From: Ferrimonas kyonanensis DSM 18153
Lineage (GTDB): Bacteria > Pseudomonadota > Gammaproteobacteria > Enterobacterales > Shewanellaceae
Assembly (NCBI RefSeq): GCF_000425405.1
Contig: NZ_AUDJ01000023.1
Coordinates: forward strand, 1-64,000
Length of the DNA stretch: 64,000 nucleotides
Reading direction: 5' to 3'
Within the stretch, counting starts at the first letter, position 1; each line of letters opens with the position of its first letter. The notes beneath the pieces are model-generated. The model had not been told where the DNA came from, ran no database searches, and worked only from the letters and a program-made list of their open reading frames with translations. Positions 31,379-39,024 of the stretch are shown here, in pieces. The position numbers were made by a program, and so were the translations under genes.

Positions 31379-31396
31379 AGAGTGCCCAGGCACTCT
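31379..31396 (-). promoter_or_regulatory. Inverted repeat upstream of the fatty acyl reductase, candidate TetR operator
   Basis: AGAGTGCC-CA-GGCACTCT is a perfect 8-bp inverted repeat with a two-base spacer, 25 bases before the FAR start. TetR-family operators are often of this size. It could also be a leader hairpin. Confidence 0.45.
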
Positions 31397-31630
31397 CAGA
31401 TGGCTGTCTAACTTTTCACCTAAGTTAACCCTCAGAGTAAATAAGTGCTTGACCAGAATCAATAAAGATCTTGGAAATCGGCCATAAGCGTTATGAATTA
31501 TTGATTAAACAACGTTTCTTTTGAGTCGTTGCAGTGTTGGATATTCCAGCGGTTAAATGATCCGGCCGTTGGCCAGTGAGGGGGGATGATCTAAGATGGT
31601 TCGTTTTTCTTTCAGCCCCCGAGGAGTCAC

Positions 31631-32512
31631 ATGGAAACCGCAGCAATCATCAATGGGAAACAGGTCGCCGATACCCTGGTCGCCACCATTGCCACTCGAG
31701 TGGCACAACTGGACGCCGAGGGTAAGCGGTTGCCGGGATTGGCTGTGGTGATGGTGGGCAGCAATCCCGCCAGCGATGTGTACGTACGCAACAAGACCCG
31801 CCGCTGCCAACAGGCGGGCATTGTCGGTCAGGAGTTTCGCCTCGATGAGGCCACCACCGAGTCAGACCTGCTGGGGCTGGTGGATCGCCTTAACGCCGAT
31901 CCCAGTGTCGACGGCATTCTGGTGCAGTTGCCGCTGCCGTCGCACCTGAATGAGCAGCGGGTGCTCAATCGCATCGCCGTGGCCAAGGATGTGGACGGGT
32001 TTCATCCCAACAACGTCGGTAAGCTCAGCCTCGGCGACGCCACCGCGCTGGTGCCGTGCACGCCACAGGGCTGCGTAACCCTGGCTCAGAGCGTACTCGG
32101 TGAGGATCTGTCCGGTAAGCATGTGGTGATCGTCGGTCGCTCTAATATCGTCGGCAAGCCGGCGGCGCAGCTGTTCCTGGCTCAGCACTGCTCGGTCACC
32201 GTGGTGCATTCCCGTTCCAGCAATGGCGCCGAGTTGGCCCGTCAGGCCGACATCCTGGTGGTGGCCGTCGGCCGCGCCGAGATGGTGGGGCCGGAGTGGG
32301 TTAAGCCCGGGGCGGTGGTGATCGATGTCGGCATCAACCGCATCGAGGGCGATGGCAAAGCCAAGTTGGTGGGCGACGTGGCGTTTGCGCCGGTGGCCAA
32401 GGTGGCGGCGGCGATTACCCCGGTTCCCGGCGGTGTCGGGCCGATGACCATTGCCTACTTGCTTGAAAATACAATGAAAGCCTATGAGATGAATCAGCAT
32501 CAATGCGACTGA
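31631..32512 (+). CDS. folD: Bifunctional methylenetetrahydrofolate dehydrogenase / cyclohydrolase
   Basis: 293 residues. VGSNPASDVYVRNKTRRC near 38-55 contains the catalytic Y-V-x-x-K (Tyr/Lys) signature, GILVQLPLPSHL near 95 and VVIVGRSNIVGKPAAQLF near 160 are FolD hallmarks, and PVPGGVGPMTIAYLL near 265 is the second PROSITE block. It interconverts 5,10-methylene-, methenyl- and 10-formyl-tetrahydrofolate with NADP. A GAGGAG ribosome site precedes the ATG. It is divergent from the FAR operon and monocistronic. Confidence 0.97.
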   Translation: METAAIINGKQVADTLVATIATRVAQLDAEGKRLPGLAVVMVGSNPASDVYVRNKTRRCQQAGIVGQEFRLDEATTESDLLGLVDRLNADPSVDGILVQLPLPSHLNEQRVLNRIAVAKDVDGFHPNNVGKLSLGDATALVPCTPQGCVTLAQSVLGEDLSGKHVVIVGRSNIVGKPAAQLFLAQHCSVTVVHSRSSNGAELARQADILVVAVGRAEMVGPEWVKPGAVVIDVGINRIEGDGKAKLVGDVAFAPVAKVAAAITPVPGGVGPMTIAYLLENTMKAYEMNQHQCD

Positions 32513-32586
32513 TTTTGGTTGCCAAAGCGCGAGTTAGTGGCGATCATTGATGCTAAACAGCTTTCCAGAATAAAACGGTTACAGTT

Positions 32587-32895
32587 ATGGTTATTCCCGG
32601 TTTTGAAGGTCATGAAGCCACCGAGTTTGCATTGATTCGGTTGCAGGTGTCGTTTGTGGTTGATCCGGCTCAGGTGCCGCCGCTGGAGCGCCTGCTGGAG
32701 CAGTACATGGAGTCGGCGACGTCGGAGTCCAGCGTGATGTCCAGCCAGTACGTGGGTCGGGAGATGCAATTGGAGCTGAGCTTCTTTGGTGCCGGCCAGA
32801 GTACGGTAAAAAGTGAGTTGGCCCGGCTGCATAAGGTGGTGCAAAGCCTGCTTACCCCTGCGCCGGTGTTTACCGTTACCGTCGATAAGGATTGA
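32587..32895 (+). CDS. Small hypothetical protein
   Basis: 102 residues. The sequence is regular: strands (FALIRLQVSFVV, MQLELSFFG, PVFTVTVDKD) and two helices (VPPLERLLEQYMES, STVKSELARLHKVVQSLL), which suggests a small ferredoxin-like alpha/beta fold. I see no clear ribosome site before the ATG. The stop overlaps the ribosome-site region of the patatin gene, so the two are probably translated together. Family not recognised. Confidence 0.5.
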   Translation: MVIPGFEGHEATEFALIRLQVSFVVDPAQVPPLERLLEQYMESATSESSVMSSQYVGREMQLELSFFGAGQSTVKSELARLHKVVQSLLTPAPVFTVTVDKD

Positions 32896-32903
32896 GTCTG
32901 AGT

Positions 32904-33779
32904 ATGGACGCAGGCGAGGCCAACAAAGCCTACGGCAAACGGGCATTGGTGGTTGAAGGGGGCGCCATGCGTGGCATCTTTGCCGCCGGCGTGCTGGATG
33001 CCTTCATTGAGCAGCAGCACTACCCCTATGACGCCTGTTACGGAGTCTCGGCCGGGTCCACGGCGCTGGCCGCTTACCTGTCCGGTCAAAAGGGCCGCAC
33101 CCGGGCCATCATCGCCGATTACTCCTGCCGGCCCGAGTTTATCAATTTTCGCCGCTTTTTCGGCGGTGGCCACCTGTTGGATCTGGACTGGCTCTGGCCC
33201 ATTACCCTCAATGAGTTGCCGTTTGACTTCGATGCCTTTGAGCGCCGCGCCATCCCGTTGTTGATCGGGGTCACCGAGGTCAACAGCGGCCAGGGCCGTT
33301 ACCTGCGTGCCAACCGCGATGATCTGGCGATGCTGATGAAGGCCTCTTGCTCGGTGCCGGTGGGCTACCGCGGCTTTGTGTCCCTCAATGGCCAGGCCTA
33401 CACCGACGGCGGCGTGGCGGACTCGATTCCGGTGCGCCAGGCCTATCAACAGGGCTATCGGGATCTTACCGTGGTGCTGTCCCAGCCTCTGGGCTATCGC
33501 AAACGCCCGAGTCGTTTTCCCTGGTTGTTGAGATGGGCCCTCAGGGAGCACCCGCCGCTGCTGGCGGCCATGGAGGCGCGCCATCGACAGTACAACCAAA
33601 CCCTGGCGTTTATCTCCGAGCCTCCCAAGGATTGCCGCATTCGAGTGCTGGTGCCGCCGCCGGCGTTTGCGGTTGGCCGCCTGACCCGAGCGCCACAGGC
33701 GTTGGCCAGTGGCTATGAGTTGGGCCGCGACTGTGGACTGGCGCATGTACGCCGGCAGGCCGAGGTGCTGGCGCCATGA
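32904..33779 (+). CDS. Patatin-like phospholipase
   Basis: 291 residues from the ATG at 32904, with AAGGA upstream overlapping the previous stop. ALVVEGGAMRGIFAAGVLDAF carries the glycine-rich oxyanion G-G-x-x-R-G, GVSAGS is the nucleophile elbow (G-x-S-x-G), and DGGVADSIPV supplies the catalytic Asp. This is the Ser-Asp dyad of patatins, closest in style to YjjU-type cytoplasmic patatins. It should hydrolyse acyl chains from phospholipids or other lipids. The next gene starts in the ATGA overlap at its stop. Confidence 0.88.
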   Translation: MDAGEANKAYGKRALVVEGGAMRGIFAAGVLDAFIEQQHYPYDACYGVSAGSTALAAYLSGQKGRTRAIIADYSCRPEFINFRRFFGGGHLLDLDWLWPITLNELPFDFDAFERRAIPLLIGVTEVNSGQGRYLRANRDDLAMLMKASCSVPVGYRGFVSLNGQAYTDGGVADSIPVRQAYQQGYRDLTVVLSQPLGYRKRPSRFPWLLRWALREHPPLLAAMEARHRQYNQTLAFISEPPKDCRIRVLVPPPAFAVGRLTRAPQALASGYELGRDCGLAHVRRQAEVLAP

Positions 33780-34672
33780 GCGGCGCCGGGTCGTTATCAT
33801 CACTGAGCCAGTCGCCGTGGCCGCTGGTGATTGCGGCCATAGAGCGGGCCAATGGCCGCGGTTTTACGCCGACCCAATTGACCCGCGTCGGCGGCGGCTG
33901 CATCAACCACTGTTATTGCCTCAGCGATGGCCACCAAAGCTGGTTCGTGAAGCTGAACCGTCATCAGTGTCTGAGCTTGTTTGAGGCCGAAGCCGATGGG
34001 CTGGCGGCCCTGGGAGACTGGTCATTGTCGCCTCTGACTTTGGGGCAGGCGGGAGAACACGCGTTTCTGGTGTTGCCGTTTGTGGCGCTGACGTCTCACG
34101 GCAATCATTTTGAGGCCGGGCGCGCCATTGCCCGCCTGCATCAGGCCGAGCCCCATCACCTCGATCCTCAGGGCTATGGCTGGCACCGCCACAATTTCAT
34201 TGGCGAGACGGTGCAATACAACCACTGGCAGGGGTGTTGGGCCCGGTTCTGGTGGCAGTGCCGGTTACAACCGCAACTGACGCTGGCGCGCCAGCGCGGC
34301 TTTGGCAAGGCCCTGGCGCCGGCGGTGGCCGGACTGGAGTCGATCAGTGACCGAGTGCTGGCCGAGCATCAACCCCAGGCCTGCCTGGTGCACGGCGATT
34401 TGTGGCAGGGCAACCTGGGCTTTGTCGACGGCCAGGCGCGGGTGTTTGATCCGGCCTGTTACCTGGGCGATCGGGAAACGGATCTGGCGATGACCGAACT
34501 GTTTGGCGGCTTTGACCCCGAGTTCTATCGTGGCTATGAGTCGCAGTGGCCGCTGTCACCGGGTTACCAGCGGCGACGGCCTCTGTATCAACTGTATCAC
34601 TTGCTCAATCACCTCAACCTGTTCGGCGACGGCTACCTGGATTCGGTGCGCGCCAAGCTGCAGCAACTTTAG
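33776..34672 (+). CDS. Fructosamine-3-kinase-like protein (YniA/FN3K family)
   Basis: 298 residues with a four-base overlap (ATGA) to the patatin gene. Features are GGGCINHCY (nucleotide-binding start, near 39), FVKLNR with the catalytic-site Lys, GRAIARLHQAEP near 116, a tryptophan-rich FN3K segment (NHWQGCWARFWWQ), and the catalytic loop HGDLWQGN near 203 followed by FDPACYLGDRETDLAM. The family phosphorylates ketoamines (fructosamine, ribulosamine) on glycated proteins, which destabilises the adduct. It is cytoplasmic. The 3' end overlaps the convergent FhuF gene by four bases. Confidence 0.85.
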   Translation: MSGAGSLSSLSQSPWPLVIAAIERANGRGFTPTQLTRVGGGCINHCYCLSDGHQSWFVKLNRHQCLSLFEAEADGLAALGDWSLSPLTLGQAGEHAFLVLPFVALTSHGNHFEAGRAIARLHQAEPHHLDPQGYGWHRHNFIGETVQYNHWQGCWARFWWQCRLQPQLTLARQRGFGKALAPAVAGLESISDRVLAEHQPQACLVHGDLWQGNLGFVDGQARVFDPACYLGDRETDLAMTELFGGFDPEFYRGYESQWPLSPGYQRRRPLYQLYHLLNHLNLFGDGYLDSVRAKLQQL

Positions 34673-35403
34673 CCCTGACTGTCGACCTCGAAGCGGCGTC
34701 GGCGTGGGCGCTGCATCGGGCAGCCGCCGCAATAGTCAACCTCATCGAGTCGAAAACGAAGGCAGCAGCGTCGACGCTGTCCACAGTGTGGCGGTGGCAG
34801 CATCAGCCGAGTTAATGGTCCAGCCGGTTTGGCCTGTTCATCAAACAGCAACCCGTGACGCAATGCCAGCGCCTGCTCATCCCCCACTTGCAGCAGTAAC
34901 CAGTCCACGATTGCCGCCACATTTCCCCAGAGAATCGTCGGTGTTAACCCGGTTTGCTCAGACAAGCGCAGGATGTCTCTGGTGATGAGGGTACTGAGGC
35001 TGTGGGACACCAGATCGGTACTGGCCTCAACGCTGGGTTGCCAGTGACCGCAGAATCCGCTCGGCTGCCCGCGTTCATAGCGGCCATGGAGTGAGTCGGG
35101 CTGCAGTTGATAGCGCTCGGTTCCCAGTGCCGCCAGCAGCAGCGGTGGCAGCAACAGCCCAAAATGCCATTGTGACCACAGTGAGGCCAGCGATTGGGTT
35201 AGCGGCGGTGTCGCCGTGGTCAGCATGGCCGCCCCATACTCTCCAAGGGGGGCGACTAAGGCCGAGCGGCTGGCAACAGGGCGCCAGTCAGCGCTTTGCT
35301 GAGGCTGCCAAGCGCTGGAGCAGTGGCTGGCATAGTGCTGCAACCGGGTTGCCAGCGGCGTCGGTAACGGGGTGGCGGTCAGCGACGGGTCATCATCAGC
35401 CAT
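34669..35403 (-). CDS. Siderophore-iron reductase, FhuF family
   Basis: 244 residues. The C-terminus has RCCLRF-x6-YCGGCP, the C-C-x10-C-x2-C pattern that ligates the unusual 2Fe-2S cluster of FhuF. The N-terminal two thirds match the FhuF helical domain loosely. FhuF reduces Fe(III) in hydroxamate siderophores after import, freeing iron in the cytoplasm. Its start lies 25 bases inside the 3' end of the permease gene, so it is the last gene of the siderophore operon. Confidence 0.85.
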   Translation of the reverse strand: MADDDPSLTATPLPTPLATRLQHYASHCSSAWQPQQSADWRPVASRSALVAPLGEYGAAMLTTATPPLTQSLASLWSQWHFGLLLPPLLLAALGTERYQLQPDSLHGRYERGQPSGFCGHWQPSVEASTDLVSHSLSTLITRDILRLSEQTGLTPTILWGNVAAIVDWLLLQVGDEQALALRHGLLFDEQAKPAGPLTRLMLPPPHCGQRRRCCLRFRLDEVDYCGGCPMQRPRRRRFEVDSQG

Positions 35404-37331
35404 AACAGGTAGGGCCCTCCGATAAGCGTGGTGAGCAAGCCGGCGGGCAGTTGCCAGGGAAAGATCAGGTATCGCCCCGCCCAGTCGGCGCTGATCAGCA
35501 GTCCGGCGCCCAAAGGCGCTGCCACCAGCAGTTGCTGGCCCAGGGTGATGGCGCCGAGTCGACGGGCGATGTGGGGCGCCATCAGGCTGATGAAGCTTAA
35601 GGGGCCAACCGCCAGAGTGGCGGCGCCACTCATCATGGCGATCAACGCCAGCAATCCCAAACGCGCTTTCGCCGGGTGAAAGCCGCAGTTGCGGCAGTTC
35701 GCATCCCCTAAAGCCAGCGCTTGCAATGGTCGCTGTGCCAGTGCCGCCTGAGTCAGCAGTAGGGCGGCGGCCAGGCCACAGGTGAGCGCCACCGGGGCAC
35801 TGACCCGGTAGGTTGAGCCATTGAGCCAGCTGAGCAGGGTTGCGGCACGGGGATCGCCGCTGGCGGTGATCATGACGGTCGCCCCCTCCATTAGGGCACT
35901 CAGGGCGATGCCAGACAAGATCAGGGTGGTGGCCTGATACTGGTTGCGATGGTTGACGGCGCTGATGATCATCAGGGTGATAAAAGCCCCGGCGATGGCA
36001 CCGCCGAGCTGACCGCTCAGTCCTGAACGGTCAAATACCATCATGGCGACGGCGATCCCCATGGCGGCGCCGGCGCTGACGCCAAGCAGCTCCGGGCTGG
36101 CCATGGGGTTGGCCAGCAGGCGTTGCATCATCACACCGGAGCTGGCCAGCAGCACACCCGCACAGGCGGCTGCCATAACCCGGGGCCAGCGCCAGGGTAA
36201 CAAGCCCGGGTTGAACGCCCAGCCTTCAAGTCTGTACCCGACCAACAGCGCAACGGCGGCCAACAGCACGCACAATAGTGCCATGACGAGCGCCAGCGCG
36301 GTGGGGTGGTGGTGGCGCCGGGTTTGGCTGGAGTGGGATTGCAGCGCCGGTGGGGATTTGGGCAAGGTAAACAGCAGTAGCATCAGCAGTGGCGCGCCAA
36401 ACAGGCCCGTCACCGCGCCGGTGGGTAGCAGGCTGCCCGCCACCGGACCGATGACCTGGACCGCCAGATCGATACTCCATAGGGTCAGGGCACCGAGGAT
36501 TGGCGCCCATAACAGCTGCAGCCCGAAACGCTGGCAACCACACAGGCGGGCCAGGGCCGGCGCCGCCAGGCCGATAAAGCCGATGATGCCGACCTGGGAC
36601 GCCACCATGGCACTGAGGACGGTGGCCAGAATCAAGGCGGTGATTCGAACGCCGCCCAAATGGACGCCCAGACCGACGGCAACCTGTTCGCCGAGGCTGA
36701 GCAGAGACAGCGGCCGAATCAACAGAGTCGAGAGCAGGGCGGTGATCACCAGCGTGATGGCCAGTGCGTGCACACTGTGCCAGTCATTTTGTATCAGTGA
36801 GCCGGCGCCCCACAGCAATACGCCAGCGAGCTGATCATGATGGATCAGCACTAACCCGGCACTGGCGGCGGCGCAGTACAGGCTCAACAGCATGCCAGCC
36901 AGGATCACCGCCAGCGGGGAAAACCGGCGTCGCGACGATAGCGCCAATGCCATGCCGGCCGCCATCAGCGCACCGGCGATGGCCACCCAGGGGCGACCGA
37001 TGATCAGCAGGCTCGGTGCATAGAGGGTCGCCAGGGTCAGGCTAAGCTGCGCACCGGCCGAGACCCCAAGGGTGGAGGGGGAGGCCAGAGGGTTGCGTAA
37101 GCACTGCTGAAACAAACAGCCGCTCAGCCCCAGCGCGGCGCCGCAGAGCAGGGCCACCAGTTGTCGCGGGGCCCAGCTGTAGTGCAGCAACAACCGTTGC
37201 CAGCCGTCCGCCGGGCCGTGCCAAAGCTGAGTCAGGGGCATGGCGCCAGCGATGTGATGCAGAGAGACTGCGGCCAGTGCCACGCTCAGCAGCGCCATAA
37301 ACAGGGTCAGCCGCATGGGAGACAGGGTCAT
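35379..37331 (-). CDS. Fe3+-hydroxamate ABC transporter permease, double length (FhuB-like)
   Basis: 650 residues from the ATG at 37331, which overlaps the binding-protein stop (ATGA). It contains two FecCD permease halves joined head to tail, residues about 1-325 and 326-650, each with roughly ten TM helices and the family blocks SPSTLGVSAGAQ / ASPELLGVSAGAA and GFIGLAAPALARL / SFISLMAPHIARRL, which face the ATPase. This duplicated form is the FhuB type, giving a pseudo-symmetric channel from one chain. It imports ferric hydroxamate delivered by the binding protein. Confidence 0.92.
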   Translation of the reverse strand: MTLSPMRLTLFMALLSVALAAVSLHHIAGAMPLTQLWHGPADGWQRLLLHYSWAPRQLVALLCGAALGLSGCLFQQCLRNPLASPSTLGVSAGAQLSLTLATLYAPSLLIIGRPWVAIAGALMAAGMALALSSRRRFSPLAVILAGMLLSLYCAAASAGLVLIHHDQLAGVLLWGAGSLIQNDWHSVHALAITLVITALLSTLLIRPLSLLSLGEQVAVGLGVHLGGVRITALILATVLSAMVASQVGIIGFIGLAAPALARLCGCQRFGLQLLWAPILGALTLWSIDLAVQVIGPVAGSLLPTGAVTGLFGAPLLMLLLFTLPKSPPALQSHSSQTRRHHHPTALALVMALLCVLLAAVALLVGYRLEGWAFNPGLLPWRWPRVMAAACAGVLLASSGVMMQRLLANPMASPELLGVSAGAAMGIAVAMMVFDRSGLSGQLGGAIAGAFITLMIISAVNHRNQYQATTLILSGIALSALMEGATVMITASGDPRAATLLSWLNGSTYRVSAPVALTCGLAAALLLTQAALAQRPLQALALGDANCRNCGFHPAKARLGLLALIAMMSGAATLAVGPLSFISLMAPHIARRLGAITLGQQLLVAAPLGAGLLISADWAGRYLIFPWQLPAGLLTTLIGGPYLLWLMMTRR

Positions 37332-38194
37332 GGTGCCTCCTGCAGCAGTGCGTCCACCAGCAGGGTGGCCATGCGCTGAGCCGATGGCAGTGCGCCAAAC
37401 ATCAACACCACCGGTAGCACCTGGTAGTGGTTGTCGGCAAACCAGCGTTGATGTCGCCACAGCGGCGACTGGCCTAGGGTGGCGACGCCACCGTGAGGTA
37501 CGGGGTCGAGAAACAGAATCCTGGCTTGAGGCGGCTGGCTGAGTATCTCGATGCTCTGGGCGCTGAAGCCCCAGGTGTTGGTGGGCTGCTGCCAGGCATT
37601 GCTGAGGCCGAGCCTGTCGATAACGGCCTGTCCGAGGCTGTGTTTTCCATACACCCACAGATGGCGGTCATCGTGCATCCTGATCAGATACAGCGGCGGT
37701 GGCGACGCAACCGCGTGTTGCAGTCGCCGCCGTTGGGCCTGCAGATGGTCGCGGCTGCGGTCGATCAGTGATTGCGCCTGTGCCTGCAGATTCAGGAGTT
37801 GACCCAGGTTGCGGGTCAGGGTCTCGGCCTTTTCTATGGCGTCGCCGGTGGACTGGTAGATTGAGAAGCTGTGAACCGGCGCAATTCGGCTCAGCAGTGG
37901 CGTCAGCTGGGCCTGGTAGGGCGTAATCAGAATCAGATCCGGCCGGATTTGAGCCAGCAGCTCCAGGTTGGGCTCATTGGCACTGCCGAGGTCGATGATG
38001 TCGCCGGGCAGGGGCGGCGTCAGTACCCAGCGCCGGTAACCCGCTACATCGGCGATGGCCACCGGGGGCAAGCCGAGGGCGATTAAGGTGGTGGTGGTGG
38101 CGTAGTCCAGCGACACCACCTTCAGGGGCGACCGCTGGGCCATCGCCGACAGTGGCAGCCACAGCAGGGAAAGGATCAGCATGGTCAGTCTCAT
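37328..38194 (-). CDS. Periplasmic ferric hydroxamate-binding protein (FhuD-like)
   Basis: 288 residues with a signal peptide ending near residue 19 (LSAMAQ). The mature protein has the class III periplasmic binding pattern: VVSLDYATTTTLIALGLPPVAIAD near 27-50, a DLILITPYQAQL edge strand, a long backbone helix, and a C-terminal lobe with WRHQRWFADNHYQVLPVVLMFG. It captures the ferric siderophore after outer membrane entry and hands it to the permease. It overlaps both neighbours by four bases (ATGA at both ends), so fhuC-D-B-type genes are translationally coupled. Confidence 0.88.
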   Translation of the reverse strand: MRLTMLILSLLWLPLSAMAQRSPLKVVSLDYATTTTLIALGLPPVAIADVAGYRRWVLTPPLPGDIIDLGSANEPNLELLAQIRPDLILITPYQAQLTPLLSRIAPVHSFSIYQSTGDAIEKAETLTRNLGQLLNLQAQAQSLIDRSRDHLQAQRRRLQHAVASPPPLYLIRMHDDRHLWVYGKHSLGQAVIDRLGLSNAWQQPTNTWGFSAQSIEILSQPPQARILFLDPVPHGGVATLGQSPLWRHQRWFADNHYQVLPVVLMFGALPSAQRMATLLVDALLQEAP

Positions 38195-39024
38195 TTGAGG
38201 ACCCCCAGCGGCGCCCGGTTCGGCCGCTGAATGACTTCCATGGCAACGTCAAAGATCTGCTGCAAGGGCTCCGGCTGCATCAGCTGCGCCGGTGGCCCTT
38301 GGGCGATCAGCCTGCCGCCTTTGAGCGCCAGCAGTTGGTGGCAGAAACGGGCGGCCATGTTGATGTCGTGAATGATGACCACCACGCATTTGTGCTGTTC
38401 AACCGCCAGGCGCCGAATCAGGGTCAATACCTCCAATTGGTGTCCAGGATCCAGGGCCGAGGTGGGTTCGTCCAGCAACAGCACCTCGGTCTGCTGGGCC
38501 ACCAGCATCGCCAGCCACAGCCGTTGGCGTTCGCCCCCGGACAGCGAGCCGATGTCAGCGGTTAATAAGGGTTGGGTTCCGGTCAGGGCGACCGCGTGTT
38601 CAATGGCGGCGCGATCGCGGGCACGTTGGTGGCCGAGCAGGCCCTGCCAGGCAAAACGGCTCATGGCCAGCAGCTCATGGCCTTTGAGGTCGTCGGTGAC
38701 AGGGAGGTGTTGCGGCAGCATCGCCACCTGCCTGGCAAAGGCGCGGCCGCTCCAGCTGTCCAGCTCGCGACCCTTGAATCGACATTGACCGGTGCTGGCG
38801 CTGAGTTGACGCGCCAGCACTTTCATCAGCGTGGATTTTCCCGAGCCATTGTGACCGATGAGGCCATACAGGGTACCCGACTGCAGCGTCAGCGACGTCG
38901 GGTGCAGTATGGCTTTTCGATCCACGTTGACGCTGACCTGTTGCAGCTGAAACAGATCTCTGGCCATAGCCGAATCCGGGTCAGCCACAGGGCTGACCAC
39001 GGTCAAGGGTTGACGACCACGCAT
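38191..39024 (-). CDS. ABC transporter ATPase for ferric siderophore (FhuC-like)
   Basis: 277 residues from the ATG that overlaps the upstream stop (TGATG); an internal ATG at 38967 (MARDLF) is a possible alternative. Walker A GHNGSGKST (57-65), signature LSGGERQR, Walker B VLLLDEPTSALDPG and the H-loop Asp-rich IIHDINMA are all intact. The order and spacing match FhuC/FecE-type importers. It hydrolyses ATP to drive uptake through the double permease encoded two genes on. Confidence 0.93.
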   Translation of the reverse strand: MRGRQPLTVVSPVADPDSAMARDLFQLQQVSVNVDRKAILHPTSLTLQSGTLYGLIGHNGSGKSTLMKVLARQLSASTGQCRFKGRELDSWSGRAFARQVAMLPQHLPVTDDLKGHELLAMSRFAWQGLLGHQRARDRAAIEHAVALTGTQPLLTADIGSLSGGERQRLWLAMLVAQQTEVLLLDEPTSALDPGHQLEVLTLIRRLAVEQHKCVVVIIHDINMAARFCHQLLALKGGRLIAQGPPAQLMQPEPLQQIFDVAMEVIQRPNRAPLGVLK

